Positions 7,364-15,164 of a stretch of DNA of 48,552 nt are shown piece by piece. Below the pieces are notes generated by a model. The model was not told where the DNA came from, did no database searches, and was given only the letters and a program-made list of their open reading frames with translations. The first letter of the stretch is position 1. Every line of letters starts with the position of its first letter. The position numbers and the translations under genes were made by a program. Where the stretch lies: positions 1 through 48,552 of IMG/VR virus record IMGVR_UViG_3300046385_000146. One strand, 5' to 3'. The stretch is from a virus.

Positions 7364-8874
7364 TGAAATTTACAAACACAGACAAAATAATTGCTTATCT
7401 GGCACTGATAAGTGGACTAAGCATTAGTGCAGTCGCAGTTTATTATTCCGTGGCAGGATTGGTATCAATCTTTTCTGCCGCAATTGTGCCCATTGTGGTC
7501 ATGGGCGTGGCACTGGAAGTCAGCAAACTGATTGCCACACTGTGGCTCAAGCTAAACTGGAACCGTGCTCCGATTTTTATTAAAGCATACATGACCATTG
7601 CAGTTGGTATCTTGATGATTATCACTTCTATGGGTATCTTTGGTTTCTTGAGCAAAGCACACTCGGACCAAAGCCTGGTAAGTGGTGATGTGCAATCTAA
7701 AATTGCAGTGTACGATGAAAAAATTAAAGTAGCAAAGGATAACATAGATGCTAATCGCCGAGCACTCAAACAAATGGATGAGGCTGTGGACCAAGTTATG
7801 GGTCGAAGTCAAGACGAAAAAGGTGCAGACAAAGCAGTTGCGATCCGTAAAGGGCAGGCCAAAGAACGCGCTAGATTACTTTCTGACATTGCCACCGAAC
7901 AGAAAACAATTACCAAACTTAGTGAAGAACGGGCACCCATCGCCGCTGAAGTACGTAAGGTGGAAGCAGAAGTTGGTCCGATAAAATACATTGCTGCCTT
8001 TGTATACGGAGACAATCCTGATGCCAACGTACTAGAAAAAGCAGTGACCTGGGTTATCATTATCATTGTGAGTGTATTTGACCCGCTTGCAGTTATCTTG
8101 CTGTTAGCAAGTCAATACAGTTTCCAATGGTTCCGCAAGCAAGATGAGGAGGGCCGCAGCCCGTTAAGCTCAAGCGAAAGTTTGCCAGCCACTGTCGCAC
8201 CACCTGTGCCAGAGGAAGAAAAGGTTGTATGGGAAGGCATTGACCACAGTCGACTTTCGTCAGACTCTGACGAAGAAGTTGACGAAGAACCCAAGTACGA
8301 AATCTACGCTGGTAATCCTGACGACTTTAAAGATCCTTGGACTGAACAAGAAAAAGCAGACTTAGTCAAAGCAATGGAAACATTCCTTGATAACAACAAG
8401 GAACAATCAAATGCAGTACCCGAAGAAGAGCTTGAATTCTTAGCAGAATTTACTGACAAGTATCCTGCGTCAGACACTGACATTGAGGAATTATCTACAG
8501 CCAAAGATGAAGCCCGTGGTAAAGTAGTTGAAGAAGCGGTTACAATCACCGACGAGCCAGTATTCAAAGAAGCAGTAGAAGCAGGCATTTACAACCAAGA
8601 CGGTACATTGGTACAACCTGTCGAGACAGAAATCTTAGCCATTGGTATTGACGAAGTTGAACGCCCAGGTGATTACATTACACCTCCTGGAGACTTTGCC
8701 CCACCTGGTACACCAGGTGAGCAATGGGCTGTTACATCCGAGCCAGTTAAATCCGAGCAACAAGCCGACAGCAACTTGGATAAAATATATAAAGCAAGTT
8801 CTGAAGAATTAGCCAAGAAGCATCGCAGCCGTGGATGGTTCCATGCTGTGTTTCCAAAAAAAGACAACCAATAA
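7363..8874 (+). CDS. Large membrane protein with coiled coil and acidic tail
   Basis: A 503-residue protein in three parts. Residues 8-100 hold three hydrophobic segments (IIAYLALISGLSISAVAVYY; IFSAAIVPIVVMGVALEV; YMTIAVGILMIITSMGIFGF). Residues about 110-205 form a charged coiled coil rich in Lys/Glu. A further membrane segment (VTWVIIIIVSVFDPLAVILL) follows near 228-250. The last 240 residues are very acidic, low-complexity and Pro/Glu rich, ending in a basic amphipathic segment. Similar membrane plus coiled-coil proteins occur in large T4-like phages, from memory, with no known role. The order suggests two membrane anchors with the coiled coil on one face and the acidic tail facing the cytosol. 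Confidence 0.75.
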   Translation: MKFTNTDKIIAYLALISGLSISAVAVYYSVAGLVSIFSAAIVPIVVMGVALEVSKLIATLWLKLNWNRAPIFIKAYMTIAVGILMIITSMGIFGFLSKAHSDQSLVSGDVQSKIAVYDEKIKVAKDNIDANRRALKQMDEAVDQVMGRSQDEKGADKAVAIRKGQAKERARLLSDIATEQKTITKLSEERAPIAAEVRKVEAEVGPIKYIAAFVYGDNPDANVLEKAVTWVIIIIVSVFDPLAVILLLASQYSFQWFRKQDEEGRSPLSSSESLPATVAPPVPEEEKVVWEGIDHSRLSSDSDEEVDEEPKYEIYAGNPDDFKDPWTEQEKADLVKAMETFLDNNKEQSNAVPEEELEFLAEFTDKYPASDTDIEELSTAKDEARGKVVEEAVTITDEPVFKEAVEAGIYNQDGTLVQPVETEILAIGIDEVERPGDYITPPGDFAPPGTPGEQWAVTSEPVKSEQQADSNLDKIYKASSEELAKKHRSRGWFHAVFPKKDNQ

Positions 8875-8883
8875 GGACTTAAA

Positions 8884-9306
8884 TTGATCGATTCAAATGT
8901 TTACATCGTTAGTCCGCCAACACTATACCTTCCCGGTGGCGGACTGTCATTTTGCTTGATCAGCAATGACGAAAAGTGGCAAACTAATATCATTGAACTG
9001 TTTGAAAAAGAGTTGCAAAATCAACTCACGTTCTTTGCGACCGAAACTTCGATTCGAGACCCCAAGGCCTGGGTATGGTATTGGCACGTTGCTGGCAATT
9101 GTTCAATGATTGTGGTTGATGCAACTTCTTGTACTGAACATGAGATTCGTATGGCGCTGGCAATGTGCAAGCTAGATATGCCAGTCATCTTTCATGTCAA
9201 ACCAGGCAATGACGAGTTTGTTGCATTGCTTAATGCAATTCAAATTCCCAGCTTTACAGACATTTCAGAACTAATAACACTAATGGAGACAGCTCTTGCC
9301 AGATAA
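8884..9306 (+). CDS. Hypothetical Rossmann-like protein (140 aa)
   Basis: Starts on TTG with TAAGGAC seven bases upstream; no ATG gives a complete fold. Alternating strands and helices ([50 protein letters not shown]) look like a small alpha/beta sandwich, somewhat like nucleoside deoxyribosyltransferase-type proteins, without a clear catalytic motif. The end overlaps the clpX start by 11 bases, so the two are probably co-expressed. Confidence 0.6.
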   Translation: MIDSNVYIVSPPTLYLPGGGLSFCLISNDEKWQTNIIELFEKELQNQLTFFATETSIRDPKAWVWYWHVAGNCSMIVVDATSCTEHEIRMALAMCKLDMPVIFHVKPGNDEFVALLNAIQIPSFTDISELITLMETALAR

Positions 9307-10519
9307 CGCAAACTTGACTTGCAGTTTTTGCAACAAACACAGAGATACAGTTAAGGCACTTATTGCAGGCGACAGCGCTTATATTTGCGATGAATGCATT
9401 CAGCTATGCGTATCAGCACTGGGCAAAGATGAAACAACAGAATCTGCTAACATTGATGCTGGAGCAACACCTTTGGAAATTAAAAGCTACCTTGATCGTT
9501 ATGTAATTGGGCAAGACTTGGCCAAGCGTAGCCTTAGTGTAGCAGTTCGCAATCACTATAAGCGGCTGAGTCAAACCAACGACTTAATTAAAAAGAGCAA
9601 TGTGCTGCTGATTGGTCCCACAGGCTCTGGCAAGACATTATTGGCCAAAAAACTTGCTGAACGTCTTAATGTTCCGTTTGCAATGGCCGACGCTACTACA
9701 CTAACCGAATCGGGTTATGTGGGTGATGATGTAGAAAGTGTTATCCACAGACTGTTACAGGCCGCAGACGGTGATATCAAACGTGCCGAAACAGGTATTA
9801 TCTACATTGACGAAATTGACAAAAAAGGCCGCAAAAGCGAAAGCTCCAGTATTACCCGTGACGTGTCAGGCGAAGGGGTGCAGCAAGCACTGTTAAAACT
9901 GATTGAAGGCACTGAATGCCGTGTGCCACAAAACGGTGGTCGTAAGCATCCAAGTCAGGCAACCAATACAGTAAATACCAAAAACATTTTGTTTATTCTT
10001 GGTGGCGCGTTTGTGGGCTTAGACGAACAAGTTAAAAAGCGCATGACTGGTGGCACTCGGATTGGGTTTGGCGCAGAAGTAGGCGCAGCAGAAATTCGTG
10101 TTGACCACTGGTTGAATAACGTAGAACCCGAAGACTTTGTTAAGTTTGGAATGATTCCTGAGTTCATGGGTCGTATTCCAGTTATTGCTGCATTAGATAC
10201 ACTGGGCGCGGAAGATTTGGTACGCATTATGTGTGACCCCGACGACAGTATTGAACGTGAATACCAAGCTATCTTTCAAATGGACAGTGTAGAATTAGAG
10301 TTTACACCGGAATCAAGGATGGCCATTGCTCAATTAAGCATAACTAAAAAGACCGGTGCGCGTGGCCTAAGAAACATTATTGAACAAATTTTATTAAATA
10401 TCCAGTTTAATCTACCGGAAATGAGCCGCGAAGGATTAAGTAAAGTTGTAATTACTCAGCAGGCTGTGGAAGACCACAATCCGGTTAAGATATTTAAAAA
10501 TAAAGAAGCAACAGTTTAA
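9296..10519 (+). CDS. clpX: ClpX: ATP-dependent protein unfoldase with zinc-binding domain
   Basis: A nearly full-length ClpX (407 residues; bacterial ClpX is about 420). The N-terminal zinc domain has Cys9, Cys12, Cys31 and Cys34 (TCSFC ... YICDEC). The AAA+ module shows Walker A GPTGSGKT (107-114), GYVGDDVE, Walker B IIYIDEID (168-175), and the [21 protein letters not shown] and GGRKHP blocks. The ClpP-docking loop keeps RIGFGA (IGF at 256-258), and TGARGLR near the end is sensor 2. ClpX forms hexamers that unfold tagged proteins and feed them to ClpP. As no cytosolic ClpP is encoded here, it would dock on the host ClpP or act as a chaperone. TTG start overlapping the preceding gene. Confidence 0.96.
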   Translation: MPDNANLTCSFCNKHRDTVKALIAGDSAYICDECIQLCVSALGKDETTESANIDAGATPLEIKSYLDRYVIGQDLAKRSLSVAVRNHYKRLSQTNDLIKKSNVLLIGPTGSGKTLLAKKLAERLNVPFAMADATTLTESGYVGDDVESVIHRLLQAADGDIKRAETGIIYIDEIDKKGRKSESSSITRDVSGEGVQQALLKLIEGTECRVPQNGGRKHPSQATNTVNTKNILFILGGAFVGLDEQVKKRMTGGTRIGFGAEVGAAEIRVDHWLNNVEPEDFVKFGMIPEFMGRIPVIAALDTLGAEDLVRIMCDPDDSIEREYQAIFQMDSVELEFTPESRMAIAQLSITKKTGARGLRNIIEQILLNIQFNLPEMSREGLSKVVITQQAVEDHNPVKIFKNKEATV

Positions 10520-10530
10520 GAAAGAACACA

Positions 10531-10782
10531 ATGAAAACAAAAGGAACAACAGTCACAGTCCGCGATGGCAACGTAGATAAAGCACTTCGTAAATTTAAAA
10601 AGAAGATTCAAGAAAGTGGAAAGCTAGAAGAACTTCGTGAACGTGAATCATACCAAAAGCCAACTACAACTCGACGACTGGCAAAGAACAAGGCAGTTCG
10701 TCGATATCAAAAACAAGTGGAATCAGACGAATTAGCAGGCAAACGTGCGCCCCGCGAAGGCAAACTTCGCCGTATGTACTAA
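10531..10782 (+). CDS. rpsU: Ribosomal protein bS21 homologue
   Basis: Eighty-three residues matching bS21: TVTVRDGNVDKALRKFKKK, ESGKLEELRERESYQKPT, then TRRLAKNKAVRRYQKQ. The block RExYxKPTxxR is the family signature. Bacterial bS21 is about 70 residues; this copy has some 12 extra residues near the C-terminus (DELAGKRAPREGK) before LRRMY. bS21 binds the 30S platform near the anti-Shine-Dalgarno and helps initiation. A phage version may replace the host protein and bias ribosomes to phage mRNA; that is inference. Placed between clpX and hsp20. Phage-borne bS21 is known from some marine and freshwater phages. Confidence 0.93.
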   Translation: MKTKGTTVTVRDGNVDKALRKFKKKIQESGKLEELRERESYQKPTTTRRLAKNKAVRRYQKQVESDELAGKRAPREGKLRRMY

Positions 10783-10790
10783 AATAACTC

Positions 10791-10819
10791 TTGACTTTTA
10801 GATAAGAAATAAATATAAT
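10791..10819 (+). promoter_or_regulatory. Sigma-70-type promoter of hsp20, overlapped by a late-type box
   Basis: TTGACT (10791-10796), 17-base spacer, TATAAT (10814-10819). AATAAATA (10808-10815) overlaps the -10 region and resembles the late box, so the gene may be read in both phases. The leader of about 80 bases can form two small hairpins (GTTA...TAAC and GTGAT...ATCAC) before AAGGAG. Confidence 0.7.
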
Positions 10820-10904
10820 TGTGTATGTTAGTGCCAAGAGGGCTAACGTACAATGTGATGCCAATAGGATCACAATTTTAGACTCGCTATAAGGAGACTA
10901 TATT

Positions 10905-11327
10905 ATGTCTAATAATCTACAGCCGTATCATAGATTTGGTATTGGGTTCGACCATTTGTTCAACGAATTGGATCGACTAATGCAAGTCGGTACCCCAAGC
11001 AACGGCGGATATCCCCCTTTCAACCTGGAGAAACTTGCGGAAAGCAATTATCGCATTACTCTCGCGGTTGCAGGCTTTACTGATAAAGATATCGAAATCA
11101 CACAACAAGAAAATGCACTTATTGTAACTGGTCAAAAGACTGAAGAAGATACTGCAAACTACTTGCATCGTGGAATTGCAACTCGCAACTTCAAACGTGA
11201 GTTTGTATTAGGTGATCGAATTGAGATTAAAACAGCCGCTCTCAAAGACGGTATGTTGGTAATTGATCTTACCGAGATTGTACCCGATGAAGCCAAGCCC
11301 AAACGTATTCCCCTAATCAAGGAATAA
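10905..11327 (+). CDS. Hsp20 / alpha-crystallin small heat-shock protein (IbpA-like)
   Basis: A 140-residue IbpA-type small heat-shock protein. After an N-terminal arm (GFDHLFNELDRLM) the alpha-crystallin domain runs from about residue 40 to 130 (NYRITLAVAGFTDKDIEI, ALIVTGQK, RNFKREFVLGD, GMLVIDL). The C-terminal anchor RIPLI fits the I-x-I/V oligomerisation motif. It holds unfolding proteins for refolding by ATP-dependent chaperones. It has its own promoter, a structured leader and a strong AAGGAG site. Hsp20 genes are common in T4-like aquatic phages. Followed by a strong hairpin and clpS. Confidence 0.95.
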   Translation: MSNNLQPYHRFGIGFDHLFNELDRLMQVGTPSNGGYPPFNLEKLAESNYRITLAVAGFTDKDIEITQQENALIVTGQKTEEDTANYLHRGIATRNFKREFVLGDRIEIKTAALKDGMLVIDLTEIVPDEAKPKRIPLIKE

Positions 11328-11334
11328 TCAAAGC

Positions 11335-11364
11335 GCTAAGGCAATCGCAATCGGTTGCCTTAGC
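11335..11364 (+). terminator. Ten-base-pair stem-loop between hsp20 and clpS
   Basis: GCTAAGGCAA (11335-11344) pairs perfectly with TTGCCTTAGC (11355-11364) around a ten-base loop. No U-run follows, so it may be a weak terminator or a 3'-end stabiliser of the hsp20 mRNA. Its last base is the first base of the late box CTAAATA. Confidence 0.55.
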
Positions 11365-11370
11365 TAAATA
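11364..11370 (+). promoter_or_regulatory. Candidate late promoter box CTAAATA (clpS)
   Basis: The same GCTAAATA string occurs before the genes at 41445 and 47524. It directly follows a hairpin and would start RNA about 20 bases before the clpS ATG. No -35 element is visible, as expected for a sliding-clamp-dependent late promoter. Confidence 0.4.
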
Positions 11371-11396
11371 TCATTGTCAACAAATTGGATACAAAC

Positions 11397-11708
11397 ATGT
11401 CGAATACAGCAATTCAAACAATTACTAAAACAGAAAACATCACCAGTGCCAAAGAGCCCGAACGTTATCGTGTTGTTATCTTGAATGACAACTCTACACC
11501 AATGGAATTTGTTATTGAGTTGCTTAAATTGATCTTTCACCACAGTCAAGACGCTGCCGTACAAATTATGATGCAAGTTCATACCAATGGTAAAGGTACA
11601 GCAGGTGTGTACTCGTATGAAGTAGCAGAACAAAAGGCCATGGAGTCTACACAAATCGCCCGTACAAACGGCCACCCATTGGGAGTTTCTGTTGAACTCA
11701 ATGGATAA
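11397..11708 (+). CDS. clpS: ClpS: adaptor for N-degron substrates of ClpA
   Basis: A 103-residue ClpS. The core YRVVILNDNSTPMEFVIELL, the VHTNGKGTAGVYSYEVAE block and HPLGVSVE match the family throughout. Residues that bind the substrate N-terminus in E. coli ClpS are kept: Asn and Asp of the ND pair, the Met gate of TPMEF, and the His of VH. The second Asp of the usual NDD motif is Asn here. ClpS delivers proteins with Leu/Phe/Tyr/Trp N-termini to ClpA, also encoded in this window. ATG at 11397 is preferred over a TTG at 11385. The stop overlaps the next gene. Confidence 0.95.
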   Translation: MSNTAIQTITKTENITSAKEPERYRVVILNDNSTPMEFVIELLKLIFHHSQDAAVQIMMQVHTNGKGTAGVYSYEVAEQKAMESTQIARTNGHPLGVSVELNG

Positions 11709-12315
11709 AGACGATATTGAGAATCTAATCATAGTAGATCTCGATGATACTTGTTTAGATACTCTATCGGGCTTTATTAAATGGCTTGGCAAGCATAATA
11801 GACTGAGCACAGCAGCCGCAAACCCTATAACATCAAGAAGCCTATTAGGCGATTGGCTAGGTATCTCAGATGATTTGGCCACGCATTGGATGCGTGACTT
11901 TTGTGAGCGCTCCTGGGAATGGGGCGCTCTTTATCCTGTTAAACAAGCACAGCAAATTATTCCAGAATTATATCTCAATGACTGGAACTTTATTGCAATC
12001 AGCCGTGGCGCAAGTACAATAGACCGTGGCACATTGCGTCGAGCAAACTTAGAACTTATTTTTCCAGGCATGTTCGAAGAGGTATACGCTATGCCAATGG
12101 GTGCAAACGTATATCCGCTGATCAAAGACTATTCGCCAGCTATCTGCATCACCGCTGATATCCCAGTTGCAGTAGCAAGCGCTCAGGCCGGCCACATCAC
12201 ATATCTATTAGATCAGCCTTGGAACAGGGACTACAACAATTTATCAGTGAGACGGTTTAATACCTGGGAAGAAATTGCACACGCACTGGATAATCTACAG
12301 AAAAGTCTAGCATAA
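11701..12315 (+). CDS. HAD-superfamily phosphatase, nucleotidase-like
   Basis: A 204-residue HAD protein from ATG 11701. Motif I is IIVDLDDTCLDT (nucleophile and acid Asp pair), motif II is the Ser of FIAISRG, motif III is a Lys in PLIKDYSPA, and a distal Asp (TADIP) fits motif IV. Similar short HADs act as 5'(3')-nucleotidases or polynucleotide 3'-phosphatases; substrate unknown. It starts 8 bases before the clpS stop. A hairpin at its stop codon covers the next start. A second HAD gene lies at 39107. Confidence 0.8.
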   Translation: MDKDDIENLIIVDLDDTCLDTLSGFIKWLGKHNRLSTAAANPITSRSLLGDWLGISDDLATHWMRDFCERSWEWGALYPVKQAQQIIPELYLNDWNFIAISRGASTIDRGTLRRANLELIFPGMFEEVYAMPMGANVYPLIKDYSPAICITADIPVAVASAQAGHITYLLDQPWNRDYNNLSVRRFNTWEEIAHALDNLQKSLA

Positions 12316-12327
12316 CTATTGTTATGC
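12310..12327 (+). promoter_or_regulatory. Hairpin containing stop and start codons
   Basis: GCATAAC (12310-12316), loop TATT, GTTATGC (12321-12327). The left arm holds the TAA stop of the HAD gene and the right arm the ATG of the next gene. A ribosome finishing the HAD gene would open the stem, which suggests translational coupling. Confidence 0.4.
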
Positions 12328-13313
12328 AATCAATCAATCAACGCAGAGTACTTTGGGCAGAGGTAAACCCAAACACATTACGTTTAACTGGTAAAACACA
12401 GTTGATACCAGTCAACTCCGACAATACACCAAACCCCAGTCACTGGACAACACTTGACACTTCGATAGCAGTTATGTTATCAAATGGCACAAAGCAGTTT
12501 GAAGAATATGCATTTATCAATGGGCGCGTATTAGAAGTTCCTCCTGAATTAGATCTGGCTTTTCTAACACATATTAGTCCCACGGCGTGGCCAGAGATTG
12601 CAGCCATTGATCATGCATGGACCAGTGTACCTTGGCTACCGCTGGACGTTCCGCGTATTGAGCCAGACGATTGGGATTTGTTTTGGCGGCTGTGGAATGA
12701 AAAGAACGCTGACATTACTCGAGCCAATCCACAAGAAAGTCAATACTGGAAGGGTCTGTGTTGTTGGTTAAATCCCTCTATTGATCACACCAAGTTCAAT
12801 TACTCTAACACAGTAGTCGATGATTGGAGCAGGCACTTTCCTCGAATGTTTGAGCAAATTCGAACCTGCTTACCATTCTTTAGTTTAGAAAAAATTGTGC
12901 TGTGGTCCAACGTCAATACTGTCAATCCGCACTTTGATCCAGATGCAGTTATCTATCCTTGGCCCGACAGCTTGCGTATCATGTTGTGGGACACCAATGA
13001 TCAGCCAACATTTTATGTCAACAAGTGGCCTGCACGAAGTGAAGAATTTAACCCAGCACCGGTTACCGTTCGCACAGGTGGCAAAGGGTATGGAATTAAA
13101 TCAGACCGGGTGCCGCGCCATAAACGCATGTATGTAAACTTGCCTGCTGACACCAATACCTTTGTGTTTAACAATGGCGCGTTCCTGCATGGTGCCGACT
13201 TGGCCAAGCCAAAGATTATTATGGCAGTCAAAGGTCGTCCCGACATTTACAAATGGCTCAGTGCATTAGAAGCCAGCTACAACAAGTACAAGGATATCGT
13301 AACCAAATGTTAA
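12324..13313 (+). CDS. 2OG-Fe(II) oxygenase-like protein
   Basis: A 329-residue protein. The C-terminal half has the iron-site pattern HxD...H: NPHFDPD (His203, Asp205) and FLHGADL (His289), with Lys295/Lys297 following where the 2OG-binding basic residue is expected. The N-terminal 110 residues (beta-rich, ending VPWLPLDVP) look like a separate domain of unknown role. No Shine-Dalgarno is clear; the ATG lies in the right arm of a small hairpin with the preceding stop. It overlaps the next oxygenase-like gene by seven bases, so the pair is probably made together. Substrate unknown. Confidence 0.68.
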   Translation: MQSINQRRVLWAEVNPNTLRLTGKTQLIPVNSDNTPNPSHWTTLDTSIAVMLSNGTKQFEEYAFINGRVLEVPPELDLAFLTHISPTAWPEIAAIDHAWTSVPWLPLDVPRIEPDDWDLFWRLWNEKNADITRANPQESQYWKGLCCWLNPSIDHTKFNYSNTVVDDWSRHFPRMFEQIRTCLPFFSLEKIVLWSNVNTVNPHFDPDAVIYPWPDSLRIMLWDTNDQPTFYVNKWPARSEEFNPAPVTVRTGGKGYGIKSDRVPRHKRMYVNLPADTNTFVFNNGAFLHGADLAKPKIIMAVKGRPDIYKWLSALEASYNKYKDIVTKC

Positions 13314-14206
13314 CATTTAATCGTAATACACTACCCGGTGATGAGCCAATTTCAAGCGTACTAGATAGAAAATTTCCGTTTAAAAACAGCAGTTGTAAAA
13401 GTATAAACCAATCTCCATTGGTCAAATTGGCAATGCCCAACGTCGACATAAATCAATTACTTGCTGCCACTTACAAGGCAATGGAAATATACGGCCAATG
13501 GAATTACAGGCTTGGCAAGACAGCTACCGAAAAACTCAGATTAGATGCAGGGTACGGTGGCATTGGCCTTACATATAATCCAACACATCACGATTTAAAT
13601 GAATTTGACATACACCAACAAGTACAAGGCAATGCCAAACCTGCCGCAGGGACAAATAACCCATTTAGTGTTTTAGACGCAAACACTCGCAGAATTTTTT
13701 CTAAGAGAAATTCACACTATGACACCTATGCGTTAAGCTATCGTACTCCAGCAAGCCGCATTGGCTATCTGGGCGAATTCTTAGACTCTTGTAAACGCAC
13801 AATGGTGCGGTCAGCAGTTCGTATCATTTATGCAGATCAAGAAGGACCAGTGGGAGATGGCAAATATGCCGGCGTAACATGGCACAGAGATGAAAGCATG
13901 TTTGAAAATCTACGTGTCAACATCCCACTTTTAACAGATCCAATTTTTCTACTAGAACAAGAAGGATATTCGCCTGAACATTTAGAATCAGGTTATGCAT
14001 ATAGTTGGGACACTCATGTATTGCACAGAGCGTATGCAACAGAAAAAACGCCCAAGCATAGAATACATTTAATGCTGGGATTCAGCTGCTGGTGGGATTT
14101 TGATGAAGCAACTGGTGCCTGGAGTCAAAATGAATTTTTTGGAAAAAAGCATCCCAAAGACATGTTAATTGATGGTGATGTAATTCCTGGAGTACAGTTA
14201 ACATAG
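13307..14206 (+). CDS. 2OG-Fe(II) oxygenase-like protein
   Basis: A 299-residue protein from ATG 13307; a start at 13253 would overlap the upstream gene far more. The iron triad is seen as VTWHRDESM (His193, Asp195) and THVLHRAY (His240), followed by HRIHLMLGF where Arg252 could bind 2OG. N-terminal 80 residues are less defined. It differs in sequence from its neighbour at 12324, so the two are not a recent duplication. Cytosolic. Target unknown: free amino acid, protein or nucleic acid base are all possible. Confidence 0.7.
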   Translation: MLTFNRNTLPGDEPISSVLDRKFPFKNSSCKSINQSPLVKLAMPNVDINQLLAATYKAMEIYGQWNYRLGKTATEKLRLDAGYGGIGLTYNPTHHDLNEFDIHQQVQGNAKPAAGTNNPFSVLDANTRRIFSKRNSHYDTYALSYRTPASRIGYLGEFLDSCKRTMVRSAVRIIYADQEGPVGDGKYAGVTWHRDESMFENLRVNIPLLTDPIFLLEQEGYSPEHLESGYAYSWDTHVLHRAYATEKTPKHRIHLMLGFSCWWDFDEATGAWSQNEFFGKKHPKDMLIDGDVIPGVQLT

Positions 14207-14295
14207 TACTTTATGTACTGTTGAACTGGTAGTTTATTGCATCCTTCTAAGCAATAAGTATATTACTTGCCAGAGTGCTGCACAGGAGTTGAACT

Positions 14296-14730
14296 ATGCC
14301 TCAAAAAAAGGACATAACCAAAACCAAGTTGTTTAGAATGGTACAAAGTTTTGACGAACATGACGCTAAATTTTGTCCTACAGTAGCAGACTGTAGAGAA
14401 GCGTTTAGAAACATCAATCGCAGTGTTTTCAACAACGAACTCAAAATGCCCAGTTTTAGATTGGTCTATACCAAAGATTTTTGGGGTGAATGCATAGGAG
14501 TCGCAGATGACACTACTCAAGTTCGAATGAAAATCAACAAAAGTTTTCTAAGCAAGCGACTATTCATCAATACTATTGCTCACGAAATGGTACACCAATG
14601 GGAATGGTTAACAAACGAAAACATGACACACGGTCCACAGTTTTTTTTATGGCGTGACCAGTTGGCCCAGTATAACATTACCCTTAGCAGAAGTTATAGA
14701 ATAAAACACTATCGCTTAGACAAAGCATAA
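14296..14730 (+). CDS. SprT-like zinc metallopeptidase-like protein
   Basis: A 144-residue SprT-domain protein. Zinc motif HEMVH (His96, Glu97, His100) is followed by a third likely ligand in MTHGPQF (His112), the family pattern. Upstream FNNELKMPSFRLVYTK is the usual SprT N-terminal block. SprT/Spartan proteins cut proteins crosslinked to DNA; the phage proteins are single-domain, and their substrates are not known. No C-terminal zinc ribbon is present. An AGGAG ribosome site lies about 9 bases before the ATG. Confidence 0.85.
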   Translation: MPQKKDITKTKLFRMVQSFDEHDAKFCPTVADCREAFRNINRSVFNNELKMPSFRLVYTKDFWGECIGVADDTTQVRMKINKSFLSKRLFINTIAHEMVHQWEWLTNENMTHGPQFFLWRDQLAQYNITLSRSYRIKHYRLDKA

Positions 14731-14787
14731 TTTAGTATTAAATTAGCATGACACTGACAATTTAGCAAAAATACAACACAAAAACGG

Positions 14788-14816
14788 TTGACATTCTGGT
14801 CCAAGTGCGCTATAAT
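14788..14816 (+). promoter_or_regulatory. Consensus sigma-70 promoter, TTGACA-17-TATAAT
   Basis: TTGACA 14788-14793, TATAAT 14811-14816, preceded by AAAACGG and followed by AACACATACACA, both shared with promoters at 19304, 21500, 22881 and 23308. It drives the FAELIV gene cluster through a leader of about 90 bases. Confidence 0.85.
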
Positions 14817-14868
14817 AACACATACACAGCAAGCATCCGATGACAGTTGGGTAACTAATCCGGACAGG

Positions 14869-14919
14869 ATGGGCGGGTGTTATGCGGAAGACGAACTGAG
14901 AAACGAAGGTTGGAAATGA
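14869..14919 (+). CDS. Possible 16-residue leader peptide
   Basis: ATG frame in the leader of the FAELIV operon: MGGCYAEDELRNEGWK, ending in TGA that overlaps the ATG at 14916 (ATGA). The arrangement would couple translation of the first operon gene to the leader. The ribosome site is weak, so this may be chance. Confidence 0.25.
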   Translation: MGGCYAEDELRNEGWK

Positions 14920-15164
14920 ACGAACGAATTAAAGAACTTGCTGAACAGGCTGGCGATTATGCTGACACATATGATGATGCTAATGGACCATTTTGGTTTC
15001 AAATGTATAACGAAAAGTTCGCCGAGTTGATTGTAGCAGACTGTATTGCACTTGCTGACAAATATGCCGCAGGTGGCGCAGGGTCCGAGTTTGATGTAGG
15101 ATATATCTCTTGTGCAGAAACATTGTCACAGGAAATGAAACAACAGTTTGGAGTTAAAGAATGA
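14916..15164 (+). CDS. FAELIV-family small protein, copy 2
   Basis: Eighty-two residues: MNERIKELAEQAG, EKFAELIVADCI, QQFGVKE. First of four adjacent paralogues, all with the same N-terminal, central and C-terminal blocks. The region between the blocks varies (Tyr/Asp rich here), suggesting divergent binding surfaces on a shared helical frame. Upstream GAAGGTTGG is a weak ribosome site. The stop overlaps the next ATG. Confidence 0.72.
   Translation: MNERIKELAEQAGDYADTYDDANGPFWFQMYNEKFAELIVADCIALADKYAAGGAGSEFDVGYISCAETLSQEMKQQFGVKE

Noticed and set aside
11364-11882. Minus-strand frame of 172 codons opposite clpS and the HAD gene
   Set aside because: Both + strand genes have full family conservation; the antisense frame has no recognisable features.
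14207-14295. Small RNA gene in the gap before the SprT-like gene
   Set aside because: Only a weak hairpin around TAGTACTTTATGTACT and an A/T-rich stretch; no promoter or terminator pair.
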